Origin: Syngnathus acus
Lineage: Eukaryota; Chordata; Actinopteri; Syngnathiformes; Syngnathidae
Length of the DNA: 64,000 nucleotides
Assembly: GCF_901709675.1 (NCBI RefSeq)
Contig: NC_051089.1
Span: forward strand, 9,919,476-9,983,475
Direction: 5' to 3'
Under the pieces are notes generated by a model, which was given only the letters and a program-made list of their open reading frames with translations, was not told the DNA's origin and searched no databases. Both the position numbers and the translations under genes were made by a program. Below are positions 24,237 through 37,644 of the stretch, piece by piece. Every line of letters begins with the position of its first letter. Positions within the stretch are counted from its first letter, which is position 1.

Positions 24237-24245
24237 TATAAAAAA
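24237..24245 (+). promoter_or_regulatory. crispld2: Possible proximal TATA element of CRISPLD2
   Basis: TATAAAAAA lies 35-43 bp before the start codon, in what would be 5' UTR of exon 2. It could serve a second promoter with a very short leader, or be chance in AT-rich sequence. Confidence 0.35.
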
Positions 24246-24279
24246 CACACCAGTGTGTTCAGTCGTCGCAGTGTCAACA

Positions 24280-25318
24280 ATGGCCTTCATCCCTCTCCTC
24301 ACCCTCCTGCTGCTCTCCTTGCTCGGAAACTCGGCGTCTCTTTTCCTGCCCGACTCGCAAGAGCTTAGGCGGCTGTTGAGTCGTTACGAGGACCAAGAAG
24401 TGGGTCACAACAGCACCGGCCAAGATGGAAGAGGCAGCAGGAGCAGACGTGCCATCCGTTGGTCAGACCGAGAGGAGATCCTCCAGCTGCACAACAAGCT
24501 GAGGGGCTCGGTGTACCCCAGTGCGGCCGACATGGAGTACATGGTGAGTCATACTCGTTTGCACATGAAGCCTTTTGGACAAGTACATAGGTTCCCACAG
24601 ATAGATATGCTTTTCAAAATTGTCCTACGGTGATGTGTATTTTAATGGAACTGTGGGGAGGGTGTTAATGGAGGAGCTTGAAAGAGAGAGCCACGTTTGC
24701 ACAAGGGTCATGGAAGCATGCACGTGTTGTTTTTAAAGGGTCATGGGGAATCTCAAAGAGTAAAGCAGAAAATTAGCGTAAGAATGATCATACATACGTC
24801 AGAGGGTGCCTTGACACAGGTTCGAGATCAAACAGCATGTGCAGTGTAGCAAATAAAAAATAAACTACCTTTTTGCTTAAATGTTGATTAAAGATTCAGC
24901 ATCTATTTATTCAAGTCAAACAAGCTATGAATTAATTTTGAAAAAAATCATAGGTTATAATTTCATTTAGACAATAAAATAAACTGTCACTTAGTTAACC
25001 ACAGCATGGAAAACTGGAGTGTGCCTAATGGGTTAAAATATTATTACAAAGTGCTGTTATAGTTTTAAAAAAAAAGTCTATTCTCTCAGCTGGAAACATG
25101 CAGTCATGGCGGCACACCATTAACAGCCTGCTGCGTTGTGTGTTTCTTTTTAACAAGCTGGATAATAATGCTGACTTTGTGCTGTCTACCTGCTTCATGC
25201 TGGAGAAGACAAGTGAGGGAGGGGGGAGCTTATTAGGGGCCGACATGGCACTGGAGTGGGTAAAGTAGAGGAATTATTGATGTTGGGACTCCTTGAAGGT
25301 TAAGCAGTGTACTTGGAA

Positions 25319-25404
<86 letters not shown>

Positions 25405-28400
25405 AAATTTACTGAGGGGTTGCTCTCAGGGTCCTCTCTGCTATGAGAAGTCGTTTGAGCAACTTTTTGATATCTTTAAGGTCCATGTCCTAGTATGCAA
25501 AAACTTTTCTGCCCGCTACTCTATTCATATTTTTGTAGATTTTTTTAATGCTTTTTTTTCTTGTGAATGTCGGCAGGTGTGGGACGACGAACTGGAGAGG
25601 TCTGCCACTCACTGGGCTGAGAATTGCCAGTGGGATCATGGACCACAGGACCTTCTCATGTCCATTGGGCAGAACCTGGCTGTTCACTGGGGCAGGTGAG
25701 ACCGACATGTTTTCTTTTGCCACTTTTTTTTTTATTATCCCTGTTGAAGCTGTCTCCTAAATGAGTTGTATTTACAAGTACAAATGAATACAGCGTGGAT
25801 TCCAAGCAGGACACAAAAACAGTTAAGCAAATAACATCTGCCGGTAACTCATTTCACATTGACAGTCGCTGGCAATCACTTAAGTGTTGTTGACAGGCCC
25901 GTCTGGCTGAGAGCTAGTGAAAATCGTGCCAATTGCAAGTACCGGTAGTCTTTTTTTCCTGTGTCCACGGCTGGCCGCCGACATCCCGTTTTGTCATTCA
26001 TGCACCCCCTCCGCTAAAGGGCATCATAAATGGGGCCAAAAATCTGCCAAACTGTGCTAATCTGTTTTTTCTATTATACATACCCCTGCTGCTTCATTTA
26101 ATCTTTCAGGGGGATTTTTTTAAAGATGTGTTGGGTGGAAACAATTGTACCATACACTATGTGGACTAATGTATTGGGCAACACCTCCATCTGTAATGGT
26201 TAGTTTTGTCCATGTAGTGTAAAGTACATCGGGGTTGACTGTTGTATGAGTGCGTGCTCATGTGTGTGTGTGTGTCCACAGTAGACCTTTGTGTATGACC
26301 GAGTATTGCTATCACAGCAGGTGCCCTTCCAGGAATCTGCTCTCATTCTCACCGAACCGTCATACCTCCCACTTTCCCTGCTTTTCTTCCCGTGCCAGCA
26401 CACCCACTGAGGATTCCCTTCTTTCCGCTCCCTTTGCTCTCTCCCCCATCATGCTGTGCACTCTTCAATACCCTAAAAAGGCATGTTTACAATACTGATT
26501 TGTCAGGCGGTGGGACCGTGTTTAGTTTGCTTAGTCTCTCTGTTGTTTTTTTAATTTCCCATGTAATGGAGGGGAAGAGGTGCAGAGACGCTCACATGGT
26601 GCCCAAAGCTGTTGGACTAAACCAACTGTTTTGTTTGTCCAGATACCGCTCACCCGCCTTCCACGTTCAGGCCTGGTACGACGAGGTGAAAGACTACACC
26701 TATCCCTACCCTCAGGAGTGCAACCCCTGGTGTCCTGAGCGCTGCTCCGGACCCATGTGCACCCACTACACCCAGGTGAGGGGAGAGCAAACGCACAACA
26801 GATCTGTAAGGAAGCATCTTACTGCATCATACAGAAGGCTGTTCATAATCTCAAATCATTGTTGCCCATTGAAATGAATGAAAATGCCGTTAATCTGTTT
26901 CTTCATTGTATACAAAACACATATTACAAACTATTGAGCCACTAACTAGGTCCAAGATGGTGTGAATCGAAACTGAGTAGCCCGCTATTATCTTTGGTAG
27001 GTTATCAAAGGGGATTTTGAAGGTACTGTCACTTATTTTTTATGGCCGCTGAGAGTAGCAGCATTTAATAAAACTTCCCTTCTAAGTTTACTTTGAAGCT
27101 GCAGAGATGTGTTTACAGAAACATCCGGACTCCTCCTTCTGCCCCTCAGCCTGAAACTTGACCAGGGCCATCTGGTAGTCATTCACACTCATCACTCATC
27201 CCTCCACGTTTGACCTGGATTCCTCTAAAGATGCTGCAGGGGGGGGTACTGCTTGAAGCGAGCATCCAAATCTTGCCCACAAGTTTCCTGCTTTTGAAAT
27301 TTACAGAATATACCCTTAGAAATGAAATGATTCCTACTGAGGCAGTTAATTAGTGACCCCCAATGTTTAAGAACTCGAGCACCTTCGTTCTCATCACTGG
27401 TCACCCAGCTCAATTGCAATTTGCAGTTAGTTAGCTAGCTCTCTGTAAACCCCCATCTTTCCTTCGGGGTAATCAGCTGGTGTGGCTGCTTTAGAGCGCC
27501 TCATTGTTGGCCCTGAGCGCACACATGTCAAGGAGCGAAGATGGAAGAGTACTGTATTTGCCCCACTGAGCAATCCTCGCCAAAGATGGAGACTCCTCAG
27601 CACACATCACACATGAGTTCTGCTTGCTGACTCACTGCTTCCAGTGGCCTTGAAATGTCTCTACCAGGAAAATAGATGAACATTCCAAAGGAGGGAGAGC
27701 ACATACACACATTTAAAGGCAAAGGAGGAAACGTTAGGAGGGGTTTTGGAACCTGCAGTGTTGTATTCCCCTTCAAATGGCACATCATTCATCTTTAGCA
27801 CTACTGCAGCAGTTTTCCGTTTCATTAAGGTGTTTTATTTTACCTTGGACGCTTCCGAGTAAGATATTAGAGCATGACTACTTTTCCATTTGCTTGACGA
27901 GAGGGATCGAGGTAATATCCCAAAGGGCAAAGTGTGTTCACACGAGACGGGCGTCTGACGGGGGCATAAAAACAGGCTGGCTAGTCCGCCGCGTCCCACC
28001 GGCCTTGTTAATCGTGACCGCATGTCTGCTCGCTTCCTCTGGAAAGATCCATTGACCCGAAAGATGAGAGAGCGACAGAGAGCGACAGAGAGAGAGAGAG
28101 AGAGAGGACGTTAGGAAAAATGAGCCGCCAGTTTTATAGGTTACCCTACTAGATGTTTCTTTTCATTCATTCAGAACATCCATCTTACATGAGCCTTTCT
28201 TTCATTCCCCCTTTCACAGGTGGTTTGGTCCACCACAAGCAGAGTTGGCTGCGCCGTGCATGTGTGTCCCAGGATGAACGTGTGGGGGGAAACATGGGAG
28301 AACGCCGTCTACCTCGTCTGCAACTACTCCCCAAAGTAAGACTAAAGATTCCAGAAATGACACTTTTGCTCTTTGCTTACATTTTTCTTCCTAAAAGCCC

Positions 28401-31400
28401 TGGCAGCAAACTGAACTTTCCTAACGTCCTCACAGCTGTCGGCTTGACCGCTCATTTCAACGCTGAATGACATTTTGGGGCCACTCAAATTCCTCCAGAA
28501 GTCAGAAAATAGAAGCCTGAAAATGAAGGATTGGGAAAGAAAAATAAGAGCTTGTTTCCATTCCATTTAGAGACAACGAGGCAGGCTTTTATTATCCTCT
28601 TAGGAGTGTTGACCGCAGGCGAATCGTGTTAAAGTCATTACAAGAGCAGCGAGCAAAGTGATGCTGACAAGTTCCAACCCTCAGTCAACATGTGTGCCAT
28701 GTGTTCCTGCAGGGGCAACTGGATCGGCGAAGCGCCCTACAAAAATGGTCGCCCTTGTTCCCAGTGCCCTCCCAGCTACGGAGGAGGATGCAGAAATAAT
28801 TTGTGCTACAAAGGTGAGCATAGTGTTGTTACATTCCAATTAAATATAGTGTTCACACCAAGACAGATTTATACGCAAAGTACCGCCTCAAAAATACTTT
28901 GCTATAGTGATGCTTTGAGATAGACAGGACCCAACCTTCTCCTTTAATGTATGAAACAAATATTTGAAAGCAGAAAGTGCAGCAACGTTTTTAGCCAACT
29001 AACTCATAGGCACATATTCTTTATCCTCTAAGAAAAACAAACAATAATATTATTGCATGAAACTCTTCTTTATTAACGTCTGTATTATATTGCCCTCAAG
29101 TGACCGCCCCATCCCGACAACCTGTCTTGACTTTGTACCCAATGCTAGACTCCCAGCGCACAGAGACTGAGGATATGAACGAAGTGGAGAAGCCTCAGGT
29201 GCCTGTCATACCTCGCACAACCGCTAAACCCAAACCCAAACCCTCCGCTCCAAGGAAACCTGTGTCCAGGCCGTCCACACCCAGCAACCCATCTTCAAGG
29301 AGTCCTAGTAACACCAACTTGGGTAAGTAGTCGAACACTTGCATGACCTCGATATTGTTTTACCTCATTGCTCACCTTGTGTGTGTATTTTTTTTTTGTG
29401 TGTTTTTTTTGCAGCTCAGAGCATCAAGTGTGAGACCAGACTGCGAGACAAGTGCAGAGGAGTAACCTGCAACAGGTAAAGTTATTCATATTCAATTATT
29501 GGATTTGTTAGAGACTTGCAAGAAAAATAGTGGTGTTTTGTAGACAATCATCTGAAGACAAGTTAAATCTAAACATTCTGTGGTGTCAATTAAAAAATAA
29601 AAGAAACTTAATTATAATCTTGGCAAAGACATCTTGGTTTTATATTTGCTTATACTATATAGTCCTAATTATTTTGCATCCTCTTCTAACTTTCTAGATA
29701 TAAATGTCCCGCTAATTGCATGAATAGAAAAGGAAAAATTTGGGGAACGCTCTACTACGATGTGGTAAGTATGGCCTCCAGAGAATAATACAACAATTCT
29801 AAACTCATGAATATTGACTGAAGAAAGTGTTTTTCATTCTTGTTTTTTTTCTTCCTTCCTTTGTTCGAGTAGCAATCGAGTATTTGCCGCGCGGCCATTC
29901 ACTTTGGTGCAATTGACAACAACGGAGGACTTGTAGACATCACGAGGATGGAAGCCAAGGTTCCCTTCTTTGTCAAAGCCACGAAAAATTCTATTGAGTC
30001 TTTCAGGCAAGCCTCAATGTTTCCATAGCTATAATTTATGCAGCAATAAATAGTGATTTACTCATGTCCAATCACACCTTTAAATGTGCTTTACAGTAAA
30101 TACAAGCCAGGAAATGCCTTTATGATGGCCAAAGTACAAGGTAAGAGAAGTACCGCACTGACGTCATATAACCTGTATAACCAAGTCAGACAATGTATAT
30201 AACATATATTTTGTATTTTCTCATTCATATGTAACAGAAACCAATATCGACTGTTACACTACAGTTGCCGAAATCTGCCCATTCAAAAAGCCCCTCTCGC
30301 ATTGTCCAAGGTATGTTGACATATTGCTAAGCTTATAACTTGGCATTGCCTATTCTGGAACTGGTGGACATTAAAAAAGACCATTTATTGTTTACTTTTA
30401 GCTTATTATCTTATTCTGGGTGGGGGGAAGCCATTTTAAAGGTTTCTTAAGAACTATTTGGCATTTAAATAATATTTAGGAATCACTTTCACTACAGTGA
30501 CAGTTACATTTGATCTCAGCACGACTGCAATTTGAACCACAAGTGAAACTGGGGACCGGAAATGTCCTTCAGCTCTGGAATGGTCATTGTCATCCCTATA
30601 TAAATGCATGTAACTCCCATCAAACGAGTTAAAGTAGCACTTTAACACTACTCTTGATGTTGCTACATATTGACAGTATTTACCAATTTCTTCCTCAGAG
30701 TCTTCTGTCCTTCTGACTGCAAGAGTCAACCCTCTTATTGGTCACCAGTTATTGGCAACAACATCTACACTGACGTAAGTGATGAGCTTTTGGGAAACAC
30801 GACTGAATCGTGTATTCATGAATATAACAACCTCACTTCACTTACATGACAAGCACTATTTGTCACAATACAATACAAAACAAAACAATACAAACGGTTA
30901 CCTGGGAGTCAAATAATTGGAGTACTTGGATACAGACCTTGAGGAACTCCTACTGGTTCTTTTACAAAACATTGTAGAAGAGGTCCAATGTATGGTTTTT
31001 GAACTTCAGAATCAAGAGAATTATACCAAATGTCACCTGAAAATTAAGGCAGGAATAGACTGCAAGAAAATGTTTTCAGGATGAGTGTTCTGTTCTGTAC
31101 TGCGAGCTCTTCTAAGCCATGTAGAAAGTAGATTGCTTCACTGTAAAGCAGACTGAACAGTGATGTGCAAGAATTCACGTCCCCTTCATGAGTCAGTGTG
31201 TTGAGTTAGCACTGGCACCGGTGCACGTAACGTCTACGTGTAGCTTACTAGGCATTCACCTTGTACGAACTTTGCCTCCGATGACGTCCAGTTGGCTGCA
31301 CATCACAGCTCCCCAGAGACACCTGGACTGTCAGTCCCGTTACAAGTCAACAGTCATAGACGCAAGCATTGCGTAGCAAACGTGCCCTGGGACGTCTCCT

Positions 31401-33485
31401 GAAAGAAATCTAAACCTGTGGACAAGGTGCCAAACTGTACCTTCTTTCTCTGGACAGACCTCCAGCATTTGTAAAGCGGCCATCCATGCAGGGGTGATCC
31501 CACCAGACGGGGGCTTTGTGGACGTCCTGCCTCTGGACAAGAGAAAGAGTTATGTTGGTGCGCTGAAAAATGGCATCCAGTCTGAAAGGTAATCTTTTCA
31601 TGTGTTATCTTGTCATTGCCGCGAATAGATTTCTGGGCCAGAAAAGATCCCATTAAACTACTGCTACACCATACTCACACACTAGAAATAAATTACTCAA
31701 TCGCTTTATTGAACAAACGATGACAAACGCATAACAAGCACATTCATACACGAGCAGACTGGTGGTTATCAAGTTAACAGCCAGTGGCTAACTAGAGCTC
31801 ACGACAGCCAACTCTCATTCGCTACCTCCCACGCGATATGACACCTCACACACATTGTTTAATGCTAATATTATCCTGTGGGTAGAATAATCCATTTTAA
31901 CAAATATTCCATAGTTGCAACCCTAGTTGAGTCGATTCACAAATCTGACTTTTGTTGGTTAGTTAAAAAAAATAAAATTACTTTCTTGAAAACAAACACA
32001 AATTCTGCTGAATGAATTGCGGTGCATGTTTGGAAACAGGCTAAGAGAAACCCTGTTCAGTCGAAAGACCTTACACTGCATGTCGAGGTCCGACTGCGGT
32101 CAGAGTCATCCCGCATGCTGGATGAGTCGCAAAATCAAATCAAAGTCCATTTTAAAATCAAATCAAATCAAACATAATATTTATCTTCTTCGGCACCATG
32201 CTAATGTCCAGCCAAAACATCTTGGATACAGCTCAAAGTTGAGATCTGGGTGAAAGAAAGGTACATTTATTCATCACACCATGGCAGGATTTATGTGTCT
32301 TTCAAGCGCACAGCAGCTTGCTTGCAAGCATGCCATGTTTCTCACATCGCTGCGGCCGGCTCAGACGGTGCAAAAGTAGGTGAGGGAGGCCTTTGTGGCT
32401 AGCGCTGTTGTAAGAGTAATGGTGTGGTTGGCTATGTGGATGGGCCACACATGGGATCTTTGCTTACTTTATAGCTTGGCATTTCAATTGAGTGTGCAAA
32501 GTGCTGAGCGCTCCAAATAATCTGACCGTTCTGAATACAATGAAAGGGTAAGAAAAAAGAAAAAGCTTGTGCAATTGGGCTGGGCGGTCTCAGGTCAATA
32601 AAAGACTGGAGTGGAGGTCCGTACTCTTGGCCAACAATGCGGTGGCTATTATAAAGACAAGTAATCACCGTGGATCTGATTACTTGAGGCTGGAATTGCT
32701 GACTGCCACCTAATCAGTGCTTTTACTCTCAGAATAATAATGTGTGATATGGTAGCAGCTGAGTGGGCCTATCGTGATCATCAATAAATGTGCGGCTTCA
32801 AGGTCTCACTCATGAGCTAATGATAAAGTTAACACGTTAGCAGATCTGTGCCAGCAATGTCACATTATACCTAACACGCATGTTTGTTTTCACTTCAATT
32901 GCAAATAAAGCCTTTGCACGAAACCATCTCAATATGGCATCCAACTTGCCACTAGTTGCCATATTATTATAATGTAAAAGTTAAGCAGAATAAATTAAAT
33001 TCTTTCTTCTTGTAGAAAATATTCATGTATTAACTAAAATACTTATTTGTTGTAGTAATGTATTTAGTAATATTTTTGAATATTGGCAACATGGGGATCT
33101 TTTTCTGAAATGTCAATTACAAATTACAAAAAGCGGTAAAATCTGCATTGTGCAAGCTTTTATAGGTCTATCTTGAAAAACAAAAACAGCTAGAAAAGAA
33201 GTAAAGCCATTTTTAAATCAGCATTCAAAAAATATTCCATTTCTGATTCTGCTGGTAACCAATGTTGTCTGCGCCGCGGATTCACATTCATCAAAATCTT
33301 CAAGTGGGGGTTGCCAGCCAACCATTGGCCACCATTGTCTAATTGTGACATTTGTGAGATCACATATACACGTTCCGTGAAATCAAATGCAAGATTAAAT
33401 TTGTTCAATAAAATAATCTGGTCTTTCTTGCAGCAAGAGCAACACAGAGGGAGGCTCCTTCCGCGTCTTCACTGTGAGGGAGTGA
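24280..33485 (+). CDS. crispld2: Cysteine-rich secretory protein LCCL domain-containing 2
   Basis: Secreted CAP-superfamily glycoprotein; in mammals it binds LPS and acts in lung, kidney and craniofacial development. Coding exons: 24280-24543, 25577-25695, 26643-26775, 28220-28335, 28713-28813, 29101-29322, 29415-29475, 29698-29764, 29873-30006, 30097-30140, 30238-30310, 30699-30774, 31458-31588, 33434-33485. Phases close to 530 aa (human 497). A leucine-rich signal peptide covers about 1-20. A basic site RSRR at 54-57 precedes the CAP domain, about 63-215 ([37 protein letters not shown]). His109, Glu142 and His169 occupy CAP cavity positions; Gln120 stands where many CAPs have Glu, as in human CRISPLD2. 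A cysteine-rich hinge reaches about 243, then a Lys/Pro/Ser-rich linker (exon 7). Two LCCL domains follow, about 322-415 and 424-527, each with an SSIC.AAIH.G core. The intron after exon 30006 has a GC donor; all others are GT-AG. CRISPLD1 is less likely, given the USP10 neighbour. Confidence 0.95.
24544..25576 (+). other. crispld2: CRISPLD2 intron 2
   Basis: Contains the long GT microsatellite and otherwise AT-rich sequence. No other feature recognised. Confidence 0.8.
25321..25403. repeat. Long pure (GT)n microsatellite
   Basis: About 41 uninterrupted GT units ending about 175 bp before the CRISPLD2 exon 3 acceptor. Likely to vary in length; long GT tracts can form Z-DNA and can affect splicing of nearby exons. 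Confidence 0.98.
26849..26945 (+). repeat. Dispersed repeat family, copy 2 (partial)
   Basis: Shares CCCATTGAAATGAATGAAAA and GCCGTTAATCTGTTTC with the longer copies at 23296 and 50490. It lacks the distal block with the CTCF-like core. Confidence 0.55.
28065..28107. repeat. GA-rich microsatellite
   Basis: Two AGAGAGCGAC-type units run into a pure GA tract, in CRISPLD2 intron 4. Confidence 0.9.
30007..30096 (+). other. crispld2: GC-AG intron in CRISPLD2
   Basis: The exon ends TTTCAG and the intron starts GCAAGC, a standard non-canonical GC donor in otherwise consensus context. It ends CTTTACAG. Using it keeps the frame and the LCCL sequence [12 protein letters not shown]; no nearby GT donor does both. 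Length 90 bp. Confidence 0.85.
31589..33433 (+). other. crispld2: CRISPLD2 last intron
   Basis: 1.8-kb AT-rich intron with a short AAATC-type run near 32135-32170 and no recognisable exon. Confidence 0.75.
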
Positions 33486-34500
33486 GGCTTCTGTCATCAC
33501 ATCCTAAAGTCACCTGACCTGCTCTTGTGGAGCAGGGAGTGCTTGCAGGTTCGATACCACCACGAACATTCACGTGCCTTCGGCGGAAGCGGCGTCTCTC
33601 CGCATAGTCTGAACTCTTTCCCCCTTAAGGTAAAGCAAGAAAATCACGTTTTCCCACATAGAGAAAACCTTTAGCAAGGCTTCACGTGTGAATGTTGTAA
33701 ATTATAATGCATTGAACAGCTGGTGCTGGGTCGATGAAAGTTGTTATGTTTACATAAGTGTTATTAATATTGTTTTCATACGCAGGAATGTATACTGATC
33801 ACACTATTTAATCAGCGTGTACATAATATATATATATTGAAGGAGTACCATGTAATAACATTTTTCTCTTTTTTATATGTTATCGTCTCTTTTTGCCACA
33901 TTTCCCCACTTCTGCATTTACTTCTGCTTTTATTTCCAATGAAAATAATGTTTGCCTCCTCTACCCGACCCAAGACAGATGAATGTGTCACTTTTACAGT
34001 TATAGATGCATTTTATATGTTGACATGGGAGCCATAATTGGGAGTGTGGAAAGTTTCATGTTCAAAATGATTGTTTATGCACTTTTGTAATATCCTACAT
34101 TTCAATGCATTTTATGTGAGAAAAGTGTCCAAAATGGAATAAATTACAAACACGAACCAGGCCAATCAGTCCTCATGACCAGTAAATCTTGTTCATATCA
34201 TATTAATGTATGGCCACTAAGAAAATCTCCGGCATATTTCTTTATTCTACCTCAATCCTATCGCTATGCTCGGCAGTCCGGTCTTCAACATACCGCAATC
34301 GTAATGGAAAGTATATGATGGATTTTGTAAAGTTATGGAAATTGTAAATAATTGTAACATTTTGGCAGCAGGTTGATAAAAGAAAGTGTGACTGCATTTC
34401 AATTCTTTTGGTTGACTTGTTTTTATACAGGCATGTATACTGTAAATGAGTTTCATATTTTTTGCACAATTTGAAAATAAAATTTTAAAATTTTAAATTG
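33486..34500 (+). other. crispld2: CRISPLD2 3' untranslated region
   Basis: AT-rich sequence after the TGA stop. The best polyadenylation signal is AATAAA at 34476-34481, followed by T-rich and GTGTTTTTC-type sequence. An earlier AATAAA near 34138 could give a shorter form. Confidence 0.65.
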
Positions 34501-37500
34501 CAACGAGTGTTTTTCATTTTGACGACATAGTTGAATAACTTTACGATGATTGATTTTGAGGGGAAAAAAAACATTGTTAGCCTAATAGCATATTTGCCCG
34601 AGTCCTCCAGCAGCTCTAGTACGTAGGGTTAGGGTTAGTCTTAGGCTCAGATGCTCAAATGAAGACGAACCAGCCGTGATCCTTATGTCACTCACTAGGC
34701 CACGCCCCTTGAGGCACCAAAATAGCATGACAGCTCTGTTATTGTTGTTGTGACTCGGCTTGTCCCACTGTACAATAATTAAAAAATAAAACCAAGCCAT
34801 TTTATTTTTTTAGAACGTTCTCTCATCAAGGCACCACTGGAGATGGCAATCATGATCAGATGATAGTATTTATCTGGCCATATGTAAACATATGGCATAT
34901 AGATGTGAAGAGGTTCAGAAGTGCACTCCATCATACCGGAGCTGTTTGCCATGTGCAGAAGTAAAATTGTTAACAAATTGAAAAATGGAAATACTTACAT
35001 TCTAGGTTTGAGGTATTGTTCCCATAATCCTGACAAGACCTCTGGGCACCAGACAAAATTATATAATAGATTCCACACTCATAAAGTCCAGATGCTGTAA
35101 TGTGGTGATATTTGTCTGGAGCCATTTCATAATAAATGGATGATTTAAAGGCAGATGGAATAGGTTTGTGTGGAGAAACATCATCAATGGAACTACAGTA
35201 CAAACACTGGCCACAATGTTCACACTCCAATCAAAGAGCCGTATGGCATGTTCTGCTTTCACAAAGATAATAATGCTCATAGGATTGCACTATCTAGTAA
35301 TTTCGAAGGTTTTGTCAACGACTATCTTCCACTAGCTTTCTGCTAACATGTTTTTGTTTCTTCTTGCTCAGGTCAATGAAATGTAATAATGAATAGCTTT
35401 TAAAAAAAATTAAGACTCTTTTCCTTTGATTTATGAGTCTAAACAAGTGTAATAAATGATTGATTATAGATATTAGCATAGACTCATCTTGTTTAAATGT
35501 GGCATTATGTGTGCCTGCGTGGATGTAAACAAATTTGTAGTATAACTCAACCATTCATTTACTTTATTTGAGCAAATCCATTTCAATCGTAAATTATTGT
35601 TTTGTAAGATGAAAACAAATCGTTAAACAAACTTTCACAGACTGTCTATTTGTTTAAACCAAAGGGTGGTCTCACCAGTCGTAAAACTGATTTCATCCAA
35701 TCATGAAAGACATTCACGCCACACAAAAATGCTTCAGATGTTTTTCTTTTAAAGCACAACACCACCATGCTGCTATGGCAATGCCTCCAAATTTCTCATG
35801 CGTTCTTCATCACTATTTCAACTTGGCTTTCTTTTGTTTGTCCTTGGCATGAGAGACAGCACAGTGAATCCCTCTGCCTGGCCCCCGGCACTTTTGGCAC
35901 AGAGGCAAGCGACCCCAAGTGTGAGAACAAAGGCCTTGACGACAAGATGATCAGAAGTCTGCGGTGCAGTCAACCAGCGCGCACTGGAGCGCTGTCACAA
36001 TGCGGTGGGGTTCATCTTGTGGTCTAAAACGACAAGAGCTCAGTCATCGGTGCTGACAGTCACACAGTTTTTCCTCTCCTCCCACTTTGACAAATTCCCA
36101 TTCTGGGAAGAGAACATTGAGTATTCACAGCACATTAGTCAAACGTAAGAGTGCACACCATTCGTATCACTCGACAGTCAGCATTTTATGGCTCGGCCAG
36201 TAATCTCCTTTTATCCGCCACTTACGAACAAACCAACATTTAAATGCTGATTAAGAAAAGGTTGAATTTTTTCCTTGGGGTGAGACATCTAGCAAAGGCC
36301 ATGTTTGTTCCAGCTCACTTGTCCACTTGTTTACTGATTTTTAAGACATTTAATAGGACTGGTTCAATTTTACTGCACTCAGAACAGTATATAAATGATA
36401 TTGACTGACTGCTCTTGAAGTTACATAAACCCACTGTGATCAAAGTATTCTAATTATAGAGGGAGCTTGTTTCTGTCAACACAACTAAGAAGATACACAC
36501 AAGCCAGTTTTGTTTTGTAGCATCACTCGGAGAAGCCGACACATTATCGTTGGCTCGTCACAGTCGGATGCTTCTTTTGAACTTCCTTTGCTGATTATTT
36601 CCCCCTTTTGAGAGTCCACTAAGCCTATGAATGGAGAGTTTACCACCACTTTGGTCTCAATTGAGCAATAAAACAAGTGGAAAGGAAAGCCAACATGGAC
36701 ATGCTCGATGGCTAGCGTTATTGTTCGTTTGAATTGTTCAACCCTCAGTGGACTTGCTCTAGTACCCAGCCAGTGAACCATAAAAGAAGGAAAAAAGACG
36801 CTTTGGTTAAACACAAGTCGATTGGTGAAATGGAGAAAAAGTATTTGTCCTTCTCTGTCCATGCTTGATTAATCATAGCGCGAGAAAAATATCTTTATAT
36901 ATTTTTTGGAGTCCACAAACACAAATTCTAAACATAATGTCTGAACTGTGAGCGTTTGATTTTTCTGGCATGTGCATTCTGTGGCCGAACAGGATGCTTT
37001 TCTGACAAATTGGATGTTTATAATATATATTTTAATATATATTATTTATATAGGGTATATGGCTTTTTGACTTTTAGAACTTGAGTTTTTGTCCTTGTTA
37101 CATAAGCCTCTTGCCGCCTCGAGTACATCTAAGCCTGCAGAGCGCAATGTGCGTCAGATCTTGGAGAAGCTTGTAAAAATTGTCTCCAGCAACCACTGTG
37201 TATCTATCAGGATTTTCTCGTAAGTGAGGTGGAAAACCAAGCTCACATGTCTTTGACCTTCCCTCCTTTTTCTGAGAAAAATAGTAATGTACCTGTAACT
37301 GCCAACGGCCGACTTAATGCTGTTGACGTTAATTACGGGACACTCAATAGAGAACAGAGCCCAGATGGGATGCATTCATCACACTTGAAGACGACCTCTT
37401 CAGGATGAAGCAAGGTTATGTAACAGGCAGTATTTCAAACATACCCAGCAACGACATTGTTATGATGGACATAATATGGTGCACGTTGTAGATTAAGTTA

Positions 37501-37640
37501 AAATTGCATTTTTATCAATAAAAGAGCATTTTGAAGGCCAAAAACTTTCTTTCTTATCTTTCCTGGTTTTTTTTCAGTCGCTTCATACTTAAGAGATTGG
37601 GCCTAAAGTAATGATAATGAGAGATGAGCACTGTTTGTCC
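34501..37640. other. Intergenic DNA downstream of CRISPLD2
   Basis: No coding exon, RNA gene or clear transposon seen. Open frames here (longest 36485-36862, minus strand) show no known domain. An AT-dinucleotide patch lies near 37020-37055. Confidence 0.6.
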
Positions 37641-37644
37641 ACAT

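Larger units (their letters stand above)
26776..28219 (+). other. crispld2: CRISPLD2 intron 4
   Basis: 1.4-kb intron holding a partial dispersed-repeat copy (26849-26945) and a GA/CGACAGAG microsatellite (28065-28107). No exon recognised. Confidence 0.75.

Noticed and set aside
24193-24279. Upstream in-frame ATG extending the CRISPLD2 frame
   Set aside because: It lies before the exon 2 acceptor (24209), and the extension is not signal-peptide-like. The ATG at 24280 starts a clear leader peptide.
25307-25699. Open frame with a long Cys-Val run
   Set aside because: The run is translation of the GT microsatellite; only the part from 25577 is real exon, and it is read in a different frame.
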